Positions 34,413-44,893 of a stretch of 64,000 nucleotides of DNA are shown piece after piece. Under the pieces are notes generated by a model. It did no database searches, was not told the DNA's origin, and saw only the letters and a list, made by a program, of their open reading frames with translations. The stretch is from Lotus japonicus (Eukaryota > Streptophyta > Magnoliopsida > Fabales > Fabaceae). The translations under genes and the position numbers were made by a program. How positions within the stretch are numbered: position 1 is the stretch's first letter; each line of letters starts with the position of its first letter. The stretch is from positions 81,530,983 to 81,594,982 of the forward strand of contig NC_080042.1 of the NCBI RefSeq assembly GCF_012489685.1, in the 5' to 3' direction.

Positions 34413-35894
34413 ATGGATCACCAACATTATCAACAATACTATGATTTGTTGGACGATCAAACACTTCCCACCAATGAAAGTTCTCAACCTCCGCCGGTGT
34501 TACAACAAGGAAACCAACCTTCACAGGTGTTTCGACCTACGCCGTCATTTCCTCCTCACAACCAAGCGCGTCACACCCGAGGCAATTTTCAAATTTCTCA
34601 ACACCAAATGTCTCCATATCCACCTCAAAACCAATCGCATCACCCCGGTGGCAATTTTCAAAATTATCAACACCAAATGTCTCCATATCCACCTCAAAAC
34701 CAACCGCATCACCCCGGTGGCAATTTTCAAAATTCTCAATACCAAATGTCTTCATATCCACCTCAAAACCAATCGCCTCACACCGGTGGCAATGTTCATA
34801 ATTCTCAGTACCAAATGTTTCCATATACATCTCAAAACCAACCACTTCACCCTGATGAAAATTTCACAAATCCACAATACCCCATGTATCCACCACAATA
34901 CCAATTTCAAAGCCAAGCCCCTCCTACTGATAGCACTGGTTCAAAAGTCTCTGATACACAATGTGAGGCTACGCCTGATGATACACAACACGAGGGTCTA
35001 GATGATATTGATCTTGAAGATGAGGATCAATCTTCTGGAAAGAAACGCACCAGATGGAGGGTTAAAGACGATTTACTTCTTGTTCAATCATGGCTCAACA
35101 TTTCTAAGGATCCGACGGTGGGAACTGATCAAACGGCAGCAAAGTTTTGGGATAGGATCCGCGACCAATTTGATGAGTACCGTGACTTTGACACTCCTCC
35201 GAGGACAGGGAAGATGCTGAAATGTCGTTTTGGAAAATTGAGTAAAGATATTCAATTCTTTACCGGTTGCTACAACAAAGTTACCACTCCTTGGAAAAGT
35301 GGACACTCAGAGAAGGATATCATGGCTGAGGCGCATGCCCTATTTCAGGTAGACCATAAAAAAGATTTCACACATGAGAATGTATGGCGGATGGTGAAAG
35401 ATGAACCAAAGTGGAAGGGACAATCAATGAAAACCAATTCAAGGGGACAAAAGAAGTCAGGAGCTGGCGCCGACGGAACATCGACTGACCCAAGTGCATC
35501 AATTGATTGCGACGAATATGAGGCAACACCACCAACAACTCGCCCGAAGGGCAAGAAGGCAGAGAAGAGAAAGGCCAAAACAACAGATACTGCGTCAAGT
35601 ACTCTATCTTTTGCTCCTCACCCTGATGTGTTAGCCATGGGGAAGGCTAAAATGGAAATGATGGCAAATTTTAGGGAGATAAGGAACAGAGAACTAGATT
35701 TGCAACAAGCTGACCAACAACTGAAACAAAGTGAACTGCAATTGAGACAGGAAGAACTCAAATTTAAGAAGGCGGAGAACTTTCGGGCATATATGGATAT
35801 CCTTAACAAGAACACATCTGGAATGAACGATGAGGAGTTGCGTACGCATAACGCACTACGTGCTTTCGCCTTAAGTGAACTAGGAATGTCTTAA
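34413..35894 (+). CDS. Harbinger ORF1: Myb/SANT-like DNA-binding protein
   Basis: 493 aa, single exon, preceded by a TATATATAG box at about 34,370. Residues about 45-170 are five imperfect 23-residue repeats rich in Q, N, H and P (consensus start YPPQNQ). A Myb/SANT-like trihelix domain follows (KRTRWRVKDDLLLVQSWLN, about 210-290), then a NAM-associated-type region (FTHENVWRMVKDEPKW) and a C-terminal Q/K/E-rich coiled coil. Family knowledge: PIF/Harbinger elements need this ORF1 protein, which binds the element ends and brings the transposase into the nucleus. It lies upstream of the transposase in the same direction. The frame is uninterrupted. Confidence 0.9.
   Translation: MDHQHYQQYYDLLDDQTLPTNESSQPPPVLQQGNQPSQVFRPTPSFPPHNQARHTRGNFQISQHQMSPYPPQNQSHHPGGNFQNYQHQMSPYPPQNQPHHPGGNFQNSQYQMSSYPPQNQSPHTGGNVHNSQYQMFPYTSQNQPLHPDENFTNPQYPMYPPQYQFQSQAPPTDSTGSKVSDTQCEATPDDTQHEGLDDIDLEDEDQSSGKKRTRWRVKDDLLLVQSWLNISKDPTVGTDQTAAKFWDRIRDQFDEYRDFDTPPRTGKMLKCRFGKLSKDIQFFTGCYNKVTTPWKSGHSEKDIMAEAHALFQVDHKKDFTHENVWRMVKDEPKWKGQSMKTNSRGQKKSGAGADGTSTDPSASIDCDEYEATPPTTRPKGKKAEKRKAKTTDTASSTLSFAPHPDVLAMGKAKMEMMANFREIRNRELDLQQADQQLKQSELQLRQEELKFKKAENFRAYMDILNKNTSGMNDEELRTHNALRAFALSELGMS
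34540..34890 (+). repeat. 69-bp tandem repeats within Harbinger ORF1
   Basis: Five in-frame copies of a 69-bp unit encode 23-residue repeats (pattern YPPQNQ..HPGGNFQN.Q.QM). The middle copies are the most alike and the outer ones diverged, the usual result of internal expansion. Confidence 0.85.
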
Positions 35895-36107
35895 ATCTTC
35901 TTGTGTTTCTTAATGTGTATTAGTGATGTAATTTTATTCTTCCAATTTCTTAATGTGTATTGCATCAATGTTGTAACTTTATTATTCTAGCTTCTTCATG
36001 TGTACTGAATCAATGTTGTAATTTCGTTATTCTAATTTCTTAATTAGTATATTGTCAATGTCGTAATTTTATCATTCAAATTTCGTAATAAGTACTATGT
36101 CAATGTT

Positions 36108-36300
36108 GGGGAATATAGCCGTTGGGGAATATAGCGGTTGGGGAATATAGCCGTTGGGGATATAGCCGTTGGGAAATATAGCCGTTGGGAAATATAGCCG
36201 TTGGGAATATAGCGGTTGGGTAATATAGCCGTTGGGAATATAGCCGTTGGGAATATAGTCGTTGGGGAATATAGCCGTTGGGAATATAACCGTTGTTTCT
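36108..36300 (+). repeat. Minisatellite between Harbinger ORFs
   Basis: About twelve copies of a 14-16 bp unit, GTTGGGGAATATAGCC and variants (GTTGGGAATATAGCG), run head to tail. It lies 114-306 bp before the transposase start, so it occupies the likely promoter or leader of that gene. Confidence 0.9.
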
Positions 36301-36413
36301 CTTATTTATTCATGCCATATTTCATTCATTTCAACATTCAACAGTTCTTTCGTTCTCTCATCTTGTATTCCTCCTATCAAATTACACCAATATTTTGTCA
36401 TTTGTGCCATATA

Positions 36414-37730
36414 ATGGATCCAAACAATTTACCCGACTGGAACACATTTTACAACGAATGTGTGGAGGATTTTATGAATGACACGTTCGTTGAAGATATG
36501 ATGCAGCAGGAGATGGAGTTCTATCAACAACAACAACAACATGCCAACACCGTTAGGCCCAAGAAAACAAGAAGAGTAATAAAGAGAGATCGTGAAGCTG
36601 GGAACGAGCGGTTGATGAAGGACTACTTCTCTGAAAATCCTGTATACACGGAAGAGCTTTTCCGACGAAGGTTTCGAATGCGAAAGCATGTGTTCCTCAG
36701 AATTGTAGAGGCCCTTGGGTCTTATAACCCGTACTTTTTAATGTCCGTTGATGCAGTTGGAAGACAAGGTCTATCACCATTACAAAAGTGCACCGCCGCT
36801 ATTCGTATGTTAGCGTATGGATCACCTGCTGACAGTGTTGATGAATACGTTAGAATTGGTGAAAGTACTGCAATTGAGTGCTTAAAGAATTTTGTAGAAG
36901 GTGTGTGTGAAGTATTTGGTGGGCAATACTTGAGGCGTCCAAACGAGGAAGACATGACACGCCTACTTCAATGGGGGGAGTCTCGTGGATTTCCAGGTAT
37001 GTTAGGTTCCATTGATTGTATGCATTGGGAATGGAAGAATTGTCCAGTTGCGTGGAAAGGTCAATACACCCGAGGTGATCATGGAAGACCCACAATCATG
37101 CTTGAAGCAGTGGCATCACAAGACTTGTGGATTTGGCATGCATTTTTTGGCATTGCAGGCTCAAATAATGACATTACTGTGCTAAACCAATCTCCGGTGT
37201 TTAATGAGGTTTTGCGTGGAGCTGCTCCCATGGTGAAATTTAGAGTGAATGAAACAATGTATCACATGGGATACTATCTAGCAGACGGTATCTATCCCGA
37301 GTGGGGTACATTTGTGAAGACCATCCCAATGCCACAAGGAGAAAAAAAGCAAAAGTTTGCCAAAAGACAAGAAGCAGCAAGAAAGGACGTGGAACGTGCA
37401 TTCGGAGTGCTCCAATCTCGGTTTGCGATTGTCCGTGGTCCATCACGCTGGTGGCATCCGAATGACATGAAGTCAATCATCTATGCTTGCATCATATTGC
37501 ATAACATGATTGTTGAAAATGAGCACAACACGTACAAAGGTAATTTTGTTTATGAGCAGGTCAATAATGACATATCGGATGCTGAAGTATTAAGCGGTCC
37601 TATTCCCGCTTTTAGAAATATGTTGGAAAGGAGAGCACATCAAATTGAAAAGTCAATCCATCGCCAACTTCAAGCAGACTTGGTGGAGCATATCTGGGAC
37701 CTTCCTGAAATCGATAATAATGAAACTTAA
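36414..37730 (+). CDS. PIF/Harbinger DDE transposase (HARBI1-like)
   Basis: 438 aa from the ATG at 36,414 (MDPNNLPDW); the frame stays open upstream to 36,216 through the minisatellite, but this start fits the family. An N-terminal helix-turn-helix region (LFRRRFRMRKHVFLRIVEAL, LSPLQKCTAAIRMLAYG) is followed by the DDE_Tnp_4 catalytic core: D201 in GSIDCMHWEWKNCP, D291 in YYLADGIYP, E327 in RKDVERAFGVLQSRF. All three acidic residues are present and there is no stop or frameshift. Family knowledge: the enzyme excises and reinserts the element into TWA-type targets, working with the Myb-like ORF1 protein. Confidence 0.94.
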   Translation: MDPNNLPDWNTFYNECVEDFMNDTFVEDMMQQEMEFYQQQQQHANTVRPKKTRRVIKRDREAGNERLMKDYFSENPVYTEELFRRRFRMRKHVFLRIVEALGSYNPYFLMSVDAVGRQGLSPLQKCTAAIRMLAYGSPADSVDEYVRIGESTAIECLKNFVEGVCEVFGGQYLRRPNEEDMTRLLQWGESRGFPGMLGSIDCMHWEWKNCPVAWKGQYTRGDHGRPTIMLEAVASQDLWIWHAFFGIAGSNNDITVLNQSPVFNEVLRGAAPMVKFRVNETMYHMGYYLADGIYPEWGTFVKTIPMPQGEKKQKFAKRQEAARKDVERAFGVLQSRFAIVRGPSRWWHPNDMKSIIYACIILHNMIVENEHNTYKGNFVYEQVNNDISDAEVLSGPIPAFRNMLERRAHQIEKSIHRQLQADLVEHIWDLPEIDNNET

Positions 37731-37850
37731 TCTTCACGCCTTGATGTGTATTTCGTTTCAAATGTATTGTTGTTTATTTTTCATTCTCATGTATTTCCTT
37801 TCGTATTTATTTTGTTAATGTAATGTATTAAGGTCTCTCTTAGGGATTGT

Positions 37851-37917
37851 TGTACTCTTTTTCCTTCACTAGGCTTGTATCCCAATTGGGCTTTTCCTAG
37901 TAAGGTTTTAATGAGGC
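37851..37917 (+). other. CTAGG...CCTAG hairpin in Harbinger 3' region
   Basis: TGTACTCTTTTTCCTT, then CTAGGC, TATCCCAATTGGGC, TTTTCCTAG and AAGGTTTTAATGAGGCTC. It lies about 120 bp after the transposase stop and is nearly the same as the blocks in two LINE 3' UTRs in this window. Confidence 0.88.
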
Positions 37918-38148
37918 TCTCTCTCTCAAGTTTGGCTCTCTTTTATTTCTATAATTCAATACAATGTACTTTTTTTAAAATTTTAGGAAAATTAATTTTA
38001 AATTAAATTAGTATAAGTAATAATTAAATTAATTTCTAGTTGAAGTATTGATATACTATTAAATTTTAAATCTAAATTAGGTGAAAATAAATATCATTAT
38101 TTAATGTTGTATGGTGGGACACAGTGGGACCCTTGTAATAGTAATTTA

Positions 38149-38284
38149 AGAGCCCATGCATTGGAGCAAAATCTGCTTCAGGCTCTTAGCAGGCTCTTAA
38201 GTCTGACGTGGCACATGAATAGTGTAGAATAGTGCTGAATAGTGTATAAAAGCCCAAATAAGAGCCTAAGCATTGGAGTTGCTC
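38149..38284 (-). repeat. Harbinger right terminal and subterminal repeats
   Basis: Contains AGAGCCCATGCATTGGAG, CAGGCTCTTAGCAGGCTCTTAAG and the terminal AAGAGCCTAAGCATTGGAGTTGCTC. It pairs with the left end through the TIR and repeats the same GGCTCTTA word. A short AATAGTGTAGAATAGTG repeat sits between. Confidence 0.85.
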
Positions 38285-40081
38285 TAAAAGAGAACAACTT
38301 CAACTTCTCTTTTACTTCTTCAAAATTTGAGTCATTTAGCTCCCATTCATCATGTAAATTGATCAAACTCATCCTCTTTAAGGCAACAGCATTTTCCAAC
38401 ACATATTTAACAAAACTTAAGACATGCTGAAAACCAACAAACCACAAAATCTTTACCACTTGAAGAGTAGTTAAAAAACAATCGGGCACACAGTCATAAT
38501 TCAGCAGTTCTTGGTCAAATTCGAGTATCTGAGATCATCATCATTCAGCAAATTCCAACGAAGACATAATAGAACAAAAAAACACAATGAACTAGTTAGA
38601 AAGCTCCTCGCTAGTAAAAAATGCAAATATACAAAAGTTTGAAAGTATGTTTTTAAAATTAAAATAGCTTCTGATATAATAGTACTTCAGTCAATAACTT
38701 ACCTCAAAAGTAAGAGACTTCAGATTTGGTGTTTTCAGAAGTAATGCAAAGAGAATATCACCAGTAACCACTCCCAGATTCAGCTCACTTAACCTTTCAA
38801 ATGTAGGGAGATCGGTCATGGAATCTTTTGCTAACTGCGGCAATACCTGTTGAGTTTTGAAAATCAAATAAAATGAAATCAAAGGATTGGAGAATGGAGC
38901 ATTGAAAATGTTTGAGTGTTACATTTATTGGAGTAAACCATAAAACATCTGAAAATAGTCCTTTTGCATAATCACTAGCTCAGAGCATAGCTATACGTGT
39001 TGAAACGAAAGTAACGAAAACATGTAGAATTAAGAGAATGAAATCCCTTTGAAAGGGTTTGCTGTAATAAACATTATCCATGTTGCACTACATTAAAGCT
39101 TCGATATCGTATAATTAATCATTTCTCAATCACTAATGAAACTTTTATTTTCAGGTTGAAAAGAGTGAAGAACAGAAAAAATACCTTCCGTGACCACCGA
39201 AACTCCAACAATTTCACATTTTTAATTTGCTTCAGAAGCTTACTATGAAGAGCAACAGTTTCTGAAGTGGAATCAACATCAATATTAGCACAAGTAATAC
39301 GTGCTGCAGCAGATAGATCAAACATATAGTTGTCCGAACCGCTATAAGTGAAATCTGTAAGACGAGAAGCACAAAACTTCATAATATATGAATCAGGTGG
39401 AGATCGAAATCGAAAGTTATTCTTCATTGAAACCACTTTAAGCAGAGGTGCTTTTAAGGTGACAGACTTTACACATGATGACCAAGTGCAATTTTGAGTC
39501 GTATAGGTTGTCAGAACTGGGAAATCAAGTTCAACCTTTCCAGATCCATCACCAATAAACTTGATTCCAGAAAGATTCAGAACTGTGAGGGATGAAAGGC
39601 AAGCAAAGGTGGGAACTCTAATATCACAACTATCCACACATAGCACAAGTTTCTCTAGAGACTTGTATTTTAGAAGGGAATGAGAGGGAAGAGTTAGTTT
39701 CCCCTCTGAATTGATACAAAGCTGTTTGACTCTCCGGCTTAGAACAGCAGATATCCACTGATCCACATGAATAGCTTCATAATTCCAAGTCATAGCCAGT
39801 GAGAAACTCTGGATACTTGAACTCTTCAGATGAAGAAGTACCCTGTTCACAAAGTTTGAAAACTTTTGCCTTTTCTTTATTCTGTAAGAAAGAGGCTCTC
39901 TATCTTCAAAGTGTAGCTTGGTAATAAATGTCCAGTGGTACAACCAACCCTTGGATAAAACACTTGTACGGACTGCATATTTGGTAGGAAGAAGAGAAAG
40001 AATGTGAGCAATAATGAAATCAGGGAGGTCACTTATCATATCTTGACCCTTATTGGATTTACGCCTCTTGCGGGATTCCAT
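38178..40081 (-). pseudogene. F-box/LRR/FBD gene 1, last exon interrupted by Harbinger
   Basis: Three exons: 39185-40081, 38703-38846, and 38528 down to the transposon at 38,288. Exon 1 opens with the F-box (DMISDLPDFIIAHILSLLPT, about residues 12-50), then leucine-rich repeats; exon 2 adds an LRR; exon 3 carries the FBD-type segment (CFLTTLQVVKILWFVG...NFEEVKEKL). Reading runs into the transposon terminal repeat and stops at 38,178, adding about 37 foreign residues. Family knowledge: these proteins are SCF ubiquitin-ligase adaptors with mostly unknown targets. Since only the extreme C-terminus is altered, a near-full-length protein could still be made. The start at 40,081 matches the start of gene 2. 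Confidence 0.85.
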
Positions 40082-41263
40082 GTTGATGGCAAGCTCCTGC
40101 AAAAATAATCACAAACATTGTTATAGACACACATAACATTGTCCAATAATTGAAGACGATGAAGTTTAAATATATAGAAGATAGAAATGATACTCAAGAC
40201 TTACTGAGATTTGAGGACTGGACTGTATGTGAAAGAGGTTATCTACTTTCTCTATTTATATGCAGATTGAGAGAGACTAAGAGTCGGGTAGCATTAAAAT
40301 TGGACTTAGCTATTTGTATTCAACTATATGCACTTTGGCTAGTGGTATAAGAATTAATTAAGAGCTAGCATTAAAATTGCATCAATTCCTGAACTCCACT
40401 TTGGTTAATTTGCCTTTCAAACTCTCGATACGTTGGCATGCTGATTCAATTCAAATCAATTTGTGAACCTGATGATGGTTTGGATTCTATTAAGGGACTA
40501 ATTACTAATTTTTGTCATAGCACCCAACACATCATTTTTACACACGTCAAATAAGAAAAAGACGACTAATTAAAATTAGGAAAATGCTAGTAGTGATTTT
40601 GACATGATAGAGGCAAAGCACGACAGTGATTTTGCTAAACTTCTATCTATAATTTGCTAAATTTTTATTTTTAAAAATAAAATTTGTTAATTAATAATTA
40701 TAAAACTCTGAATCAAGTGGTTGTGCCTTTTCGTCTGAAGTTTTTAATGGGTTTGGACTTTGGAGTGTGTTATGCTTTACTGCTGTTCAGCAGAGATGTG
40801 ATGAAGTCAAACGTGGTTTCTTTTTTGAATTCCCACCTTATCTTGTTGAATTTATGTGATTCAAGAGAATAAGGTATGCTTTATAAATGATGTTGCTACT
40901 ACCAAGTTAAATCTTTTTTTTTTCTTGTACAAGGTTGTTTATTATGGTCCTGGGGTGATTCGCCATGAGTCCCTTGTTGCTTTCTGTGAGGTTGGGTCGG
41001 ATCAGTGGTTGGAGTTTTGTTGCTGTCACGATTTTGGTCTTGTGGAGGAGGAGGACCCCGTGCTTGGAGGATGGAAGGTTCAAGGTGCTTCCTTCCTCAA
41101 CGATGGTGGCGGCGTGGCGCTACTTTTGACATAGACTATTTCACTAATTGTTGCTCTTCTGGTTTCCTTTCTTGGCTCGAGGAGGGCACAATGGATGTCC
41201 TGAATAAGGATTTTGGGTATCCTCTTTTGAATACAAAGATTTTCTATCCATAAGCCTCGGGGG
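40082..41263. other. F-box gene 1 upstream region and unrecognised fragment
   Basis: Bases 40,082-40,350 are upstream of F-box gene 1 and resemble the relic at 46,801-47,060. Bases 40,930-41,250 have coding-like composition on the plus strand (frames about 80-90 codons), but I recognise no family. Sequence of the same style resumes at 41,903-42,094 beyond the MITE, so one degenerate fragment was probably split by it. Confidence 0.45.
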
Positions 41264-41894
41264 TAGGGGTGTTCGCGGATTGGATTGGATCGGTTTTGAG
41301 GAGAAAAATCATCCGATCCGATCTCATCGGTTTTATGATTTTGTCATCCAATGGATTTTTTACTAAATTCAAATCCGAACCAATCCGATCAAATCTATAG
41401 CGGTTTGGATTGGATTGGATTGTTCGGTTTTTGTTTCACTTTTTTATACTTTAAAATTGTGTTGTATAAATTTTAAAAATATATAATATATGATAAATAC
41501 AATGATACATAATTTATAACATTAATATAACATTCATAAATTATAACATAGTCAACATATTTTAAAATTATGATTATAATTGTTTACTTTGATGCATGTA
41601 TATAGTAAACTTTGATGCATGTGTGATATAATCAATATATATACAATAAATATGTACTATGTAAGTGTAAATGGAATGATATATGTATAACTAAAAGTAT
41701 ACATATTTGTGAATGTTCGGTTTGGATTGGATTGATTCGGTTTTGGAAATCAAATCCGAAATCCGATCCGATCCAATAAATAATTTCGGTTTTTTCAATT
41801 TTCAGTCCGTTCGGTTTTCGGTTTGATTGGATTTCGGTTTTTTTGGATCGGATTGTCGGTTTTGTTTGGATTGGTTCGGTTATGAACACCCCTA
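41264..41894. mobile_element. hAT-type MITE, 631 bp, 8-bp target duplication
   Basis: Terminal inverted repeats TAGGGGTGTTC and GAACACCCCTA, flanked by a perfect 8-bp duplication CTCGGGGG (41,256-41,263 and 41,895-41,902), as expected for hAT insertions. The body is filled with variants of GGATTGGATTGG and CGGTTTTGG near both ends and an AT-rich centre. It encodes no transposase. Confidence 0.92.
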
Positions 41895-41902
41895 CTCGGG
41901 GG

Positions 41903-43104
41903 TATATACATTCTAAAAAATCAAGTGAGGTCATCTGCCCTGTTTGGTGTCCCCAAGTCAGGTGTGAGGTTCTGGATATGGTTGAGGATGCGTGTTCCAT
42001 TTCTAGTTTGGCCTCGCCCGCAGTTTCTCCTGCTCCTTCAAATCCGAGTAGCGCTCGATATGGTCATTACTTTACGCGTGCTAGGAAGGCGTGATTTGTT
42101 GACAAGTTTGTGTGTTAAAATAAAATACGACACAACTAAATTAAATTGGTTTGGTTTTGCTTTGTAAAATTTTGCAAGTTTTTTACAAAAAAACTAGTAA
42201 AAATAATCATAAGACCTAAAAAATAGAAGCATGAAATTTTCCGATGTATTAAAAAAAAATAGAAAAAGAAAAATTGAGTTGCATAAAATATACCATTGTT
42301 TTTGAAAAAATACCAAAAAATATATTCCATTAGCATCATTTTAAATAAGGGTTAACTTGTTAAAAGGGTAAAGTGTATATTTTAAATAAAAATGAAGTTA
42401 AAACATGAAAGATGAACAATTTTTACTCAATTTTATTTGAATGAAGGGGTAAACTTTACAATGATTTAAAATAAATATTTATATAAAATATACAAATTTT
42501 TATGTTGTAATAGGAAAAAGGGAAGAGATAGTTGAAAAATGGCCATGAGGAAATTATTAATCTGTTATTTAAATTTATTTTAATTAAAAAATTTCATTAA
42601 AAAATTATCATCATATCCGAATGTTAAATAGCACAAGAGTAATGATATAGGTGGCAGCACAAAAGAAAAATACCAAAATTTCTATCTACCCACTCTAATG
42701 TTTATTTTGTGTATTTCTCCCACACTCTGGTCAATAGACATTCCTTAGCATTATGTGACAAAGACTTTTGAACTAAAACATGCTCATTAAAATACTTTTT
42801 TTTGCTTCACCGAAAAATTACAAGAGACAAAAGACTACAACACTACAGCCGGGATTCCTAGAGAGTCCCTTACAATCAAGGTTTCTAAATCATGGAAAGG
42901 AATAAACAAAAATTTTAACCCCTGTTCATTACTCCTAGCAGCAAGACGAGCTCATTAAAATACTAATTATATAAGCATGCTCATTAAAATAAGTAAATCC
43001 CTATTATTTGGAAGGAATGGCACAATTGAATTACAATATACTCCATAAAACATGGAATACCCATCTATTCCTTATTCTTGAATTTCTTGTAAAACTTCAG
43101 TAAC
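41903..43104. other. AT-rich spacer downstream of F-box gene 2
   Basis: The first 190 bp continue the unrecognised fragment split by the MITE. The rest is AT-rich; from about 42,640 it matches the 3' flank of the other F-box copies. A short CCGATGTATTAAAAAAAAA tail near 42,240 may be a fourth SINE remnant. Confidence 0.5.
42797..42949 (-). mobile_element. Short LINE-like retroinsertion with 15-bp target duplication
   Basis: A 153-bp segment with poly-T at its left edge (minus-strand poly-A) is bracketed by perfect repeats GCTCATTAAAATACT (42,782-42,796 and 42,950-42,964). On the minus strand it has an open stretch (LAARSNEQGLKFLFIPFHDL) resembling the end of a retroelement ORF2 followed by a short UTR. 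It is heavily 5' truncated. Confidence 0.75.
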
Positions 43105-44893
43105 TTAAACAGTTGAAAATTCTAAAATCAAACTACCACATTTCTCAAATGAGAGCAGTTTCTCTTTTACTTCTTCTAAATTGGAGTTGCGCAGCTCCAA
43201 GGTGGGAATGAAACTCATCCTCTTCAAGCCAACAGCATTTGCCATCACAAATTTAGCAAAACTTAACTGATGCTCGGAACCATCAAAACTCAAAAACTTT
43301 ACCACCTGAAGAGTAGTTAGAAAACAATCACGCACATGATCATAATTCAGAAGTTCTTGGTCAACTTGGAGTAGTTCCTGCATAATCATTCATCAGTGGA
43401 AATATATGATTATACAGCTCCGCAAAATCCAAATAAGACATAATGGTAAACTCAACCAATTAGAAGTTCATCACTAATCAGAAAATGCAAATATGCAAAA
43501 AGTTTGAAATGTTTATAAAACTTAATCAGTCAATAAGTCTTTAGATTTGGGGTTTTTTGAAGTAATGCCAAAAGAATTTCACTAGTAACCTTTCCTAGCT
43601 CCAGATGACTTAACATTTCAAATGTAGGAAGATCTTCCACTGAATCTTTTGCTAACGGCAAAACCTGCTTAAAATGTTGAGTTTTGGTAATCAAATACAT
43701 TGAAGTACAATGAATTGAAACATGAAACAAATTTAAAATCTTGGAGGATCAGATATATATCTTATTGTTAAATTTATTGGAGTAAACCATAAACCATCTG
43801 AAAATCACTTTAAGCATAGTCCTTTGGCAGAATCACTAATGAATTTTTTTTTTATGTTTCAGGAACTAAAATGACTCACAAGACATGATGCCAAATGATA
43901 GTTCACTCAATTTTATTCTTTTGGTTGAAAAGGGTGAAGGAAAAGTACCTTCTTTGAACGCTGAAACTCCAACGATTTCACATTTATAAATTGCTTTAGA
44001 AGCTTACTAGAAAGAGCCACAGCTTCGGGCAGATTTTCCTCATCATTTTGGTACCAAACAATATCAATACTAGCAGAAGCAATAATAGGTACTGCAGATA
44101 GATCAAACACAATGGTGTCTGGTAATAGATAACCATTATAAGTGAATTTTGTAAGACGCCAAGCACAAAACTTAATGGCAGTGTGTGAATCATTAGATGG
44201 AGACCGACGTCTAAAATCCTCGATTGAAACCACTTTAAGCCGAGGCACTTTCAGAGTGACAGACTTTACACTTGATGGCCAAGTGCAATTTGATGTGTTA
44301 TAAGTTCTCAAAAGTGGGAAATCCAGGTGAATATTTCCAGAGTCATTAGAAGTGCCACCAATAAAATTGATTCCACACAAATGCAGGTATGTGAGGGATG
44401 GAAAATAAGCAAAAGGGGGAACTCTAATATTGTAGGAATCCAAATTTAGAATCAGTAGCTCTAAGGACTGGTATTTCATAAGGGAATGAGAGGAAAGGTT
44501 TCCTTTCTTGCCTGAATTGACACAAAGCTTTTTGACTCTCCGGCTTAGAACAGCAGATATCCACTGATCCACATGGCAAGGTTCGTACTCATCTGATATA
44601 ATAAGTATTAAACTCTGGATGCTTGAACTATTGAGATGAAGTAGTACCCTGTACACAAAGCTCACAAACAAATCTTTCCTTATTTCCTTGCAAGAACACC
44701 ACTCTTTATCTTGAAATGTTAGCTGGGTAATAAATGTCCATTTGTATATCCAACTCTTGGATAAAACACTTGTGGAGACTGCATCTTTTGTAGGAAGAAG
44801 AGAAAGAATGCGACCAATAATGAAGTCAGGGAGGTTACTTATCATGTCCTGATCCTCATTCTCATTGGATTTATGCCTTTTGGGGGATTCCAT
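43105..44893 (-). pseudogene. F-box/LRR/FBD gene 2, exon 2 splice donor deleted
   Basis: Exon 1 43949-44893 (315 codons) has the F-box (DMISNLPDFIIGRILSLLPT) and LRRs. Exon 2 starts at 43,664. Exon 3 43105-43377 has an intact FBD-type end (NYDHVRDCFLTTLQVVKFLS ... SLILEFSTV). Compared with the other copies, about 18 bp are missing at the end of exon 2, removing the last codons and the GTAAGT donor; reading now stops at 43,530 after NLKTY. The predicted protein is about 359 aa with F-box and LRRs but no FBD. It may be a pseudogene or a truncated adaptor. Confidence 0.85.

Larger units (their letters stand above)
33249..38284 (+). mobile_element. Complete PIF/Harbinger transposon, 5,036 bp
   Basis: Ends GAGCAACTCCAACGCT...GGCTCTTA and, at the other side, the inverted GAGCAACTCCAATGCTTAGG. 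The element is flanked by TAA on both sides (33,246-33,248 and 38,285-38,287), the expected 3-bp duplication. Inside are two uninterrupted ORFs in the same direction: a Myb/SANT-like DNA-binding protein (34,413-35,894) and a DDE transposase (36,414-37,730). Both have intact key motifs, so this copy could be autonomous. It interrupts the last exon of F-box gene 1. Confidence 0.93.

Noticed and set aside
33814..34444. Overlapping plus-strand frames rich in Gly, Trp, Glu and Lys
   Set aside because: They arise from GGG and GAA repeats in the Harbinger 5' region; three frames are open at once and none has a domain.
36216..36413. N-terminal extension of the transposase through GNIAVGNIVVG-like repeats
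   Set aside because: This is the minisatellite read in frame; the family start fits the ATG at 36,414.
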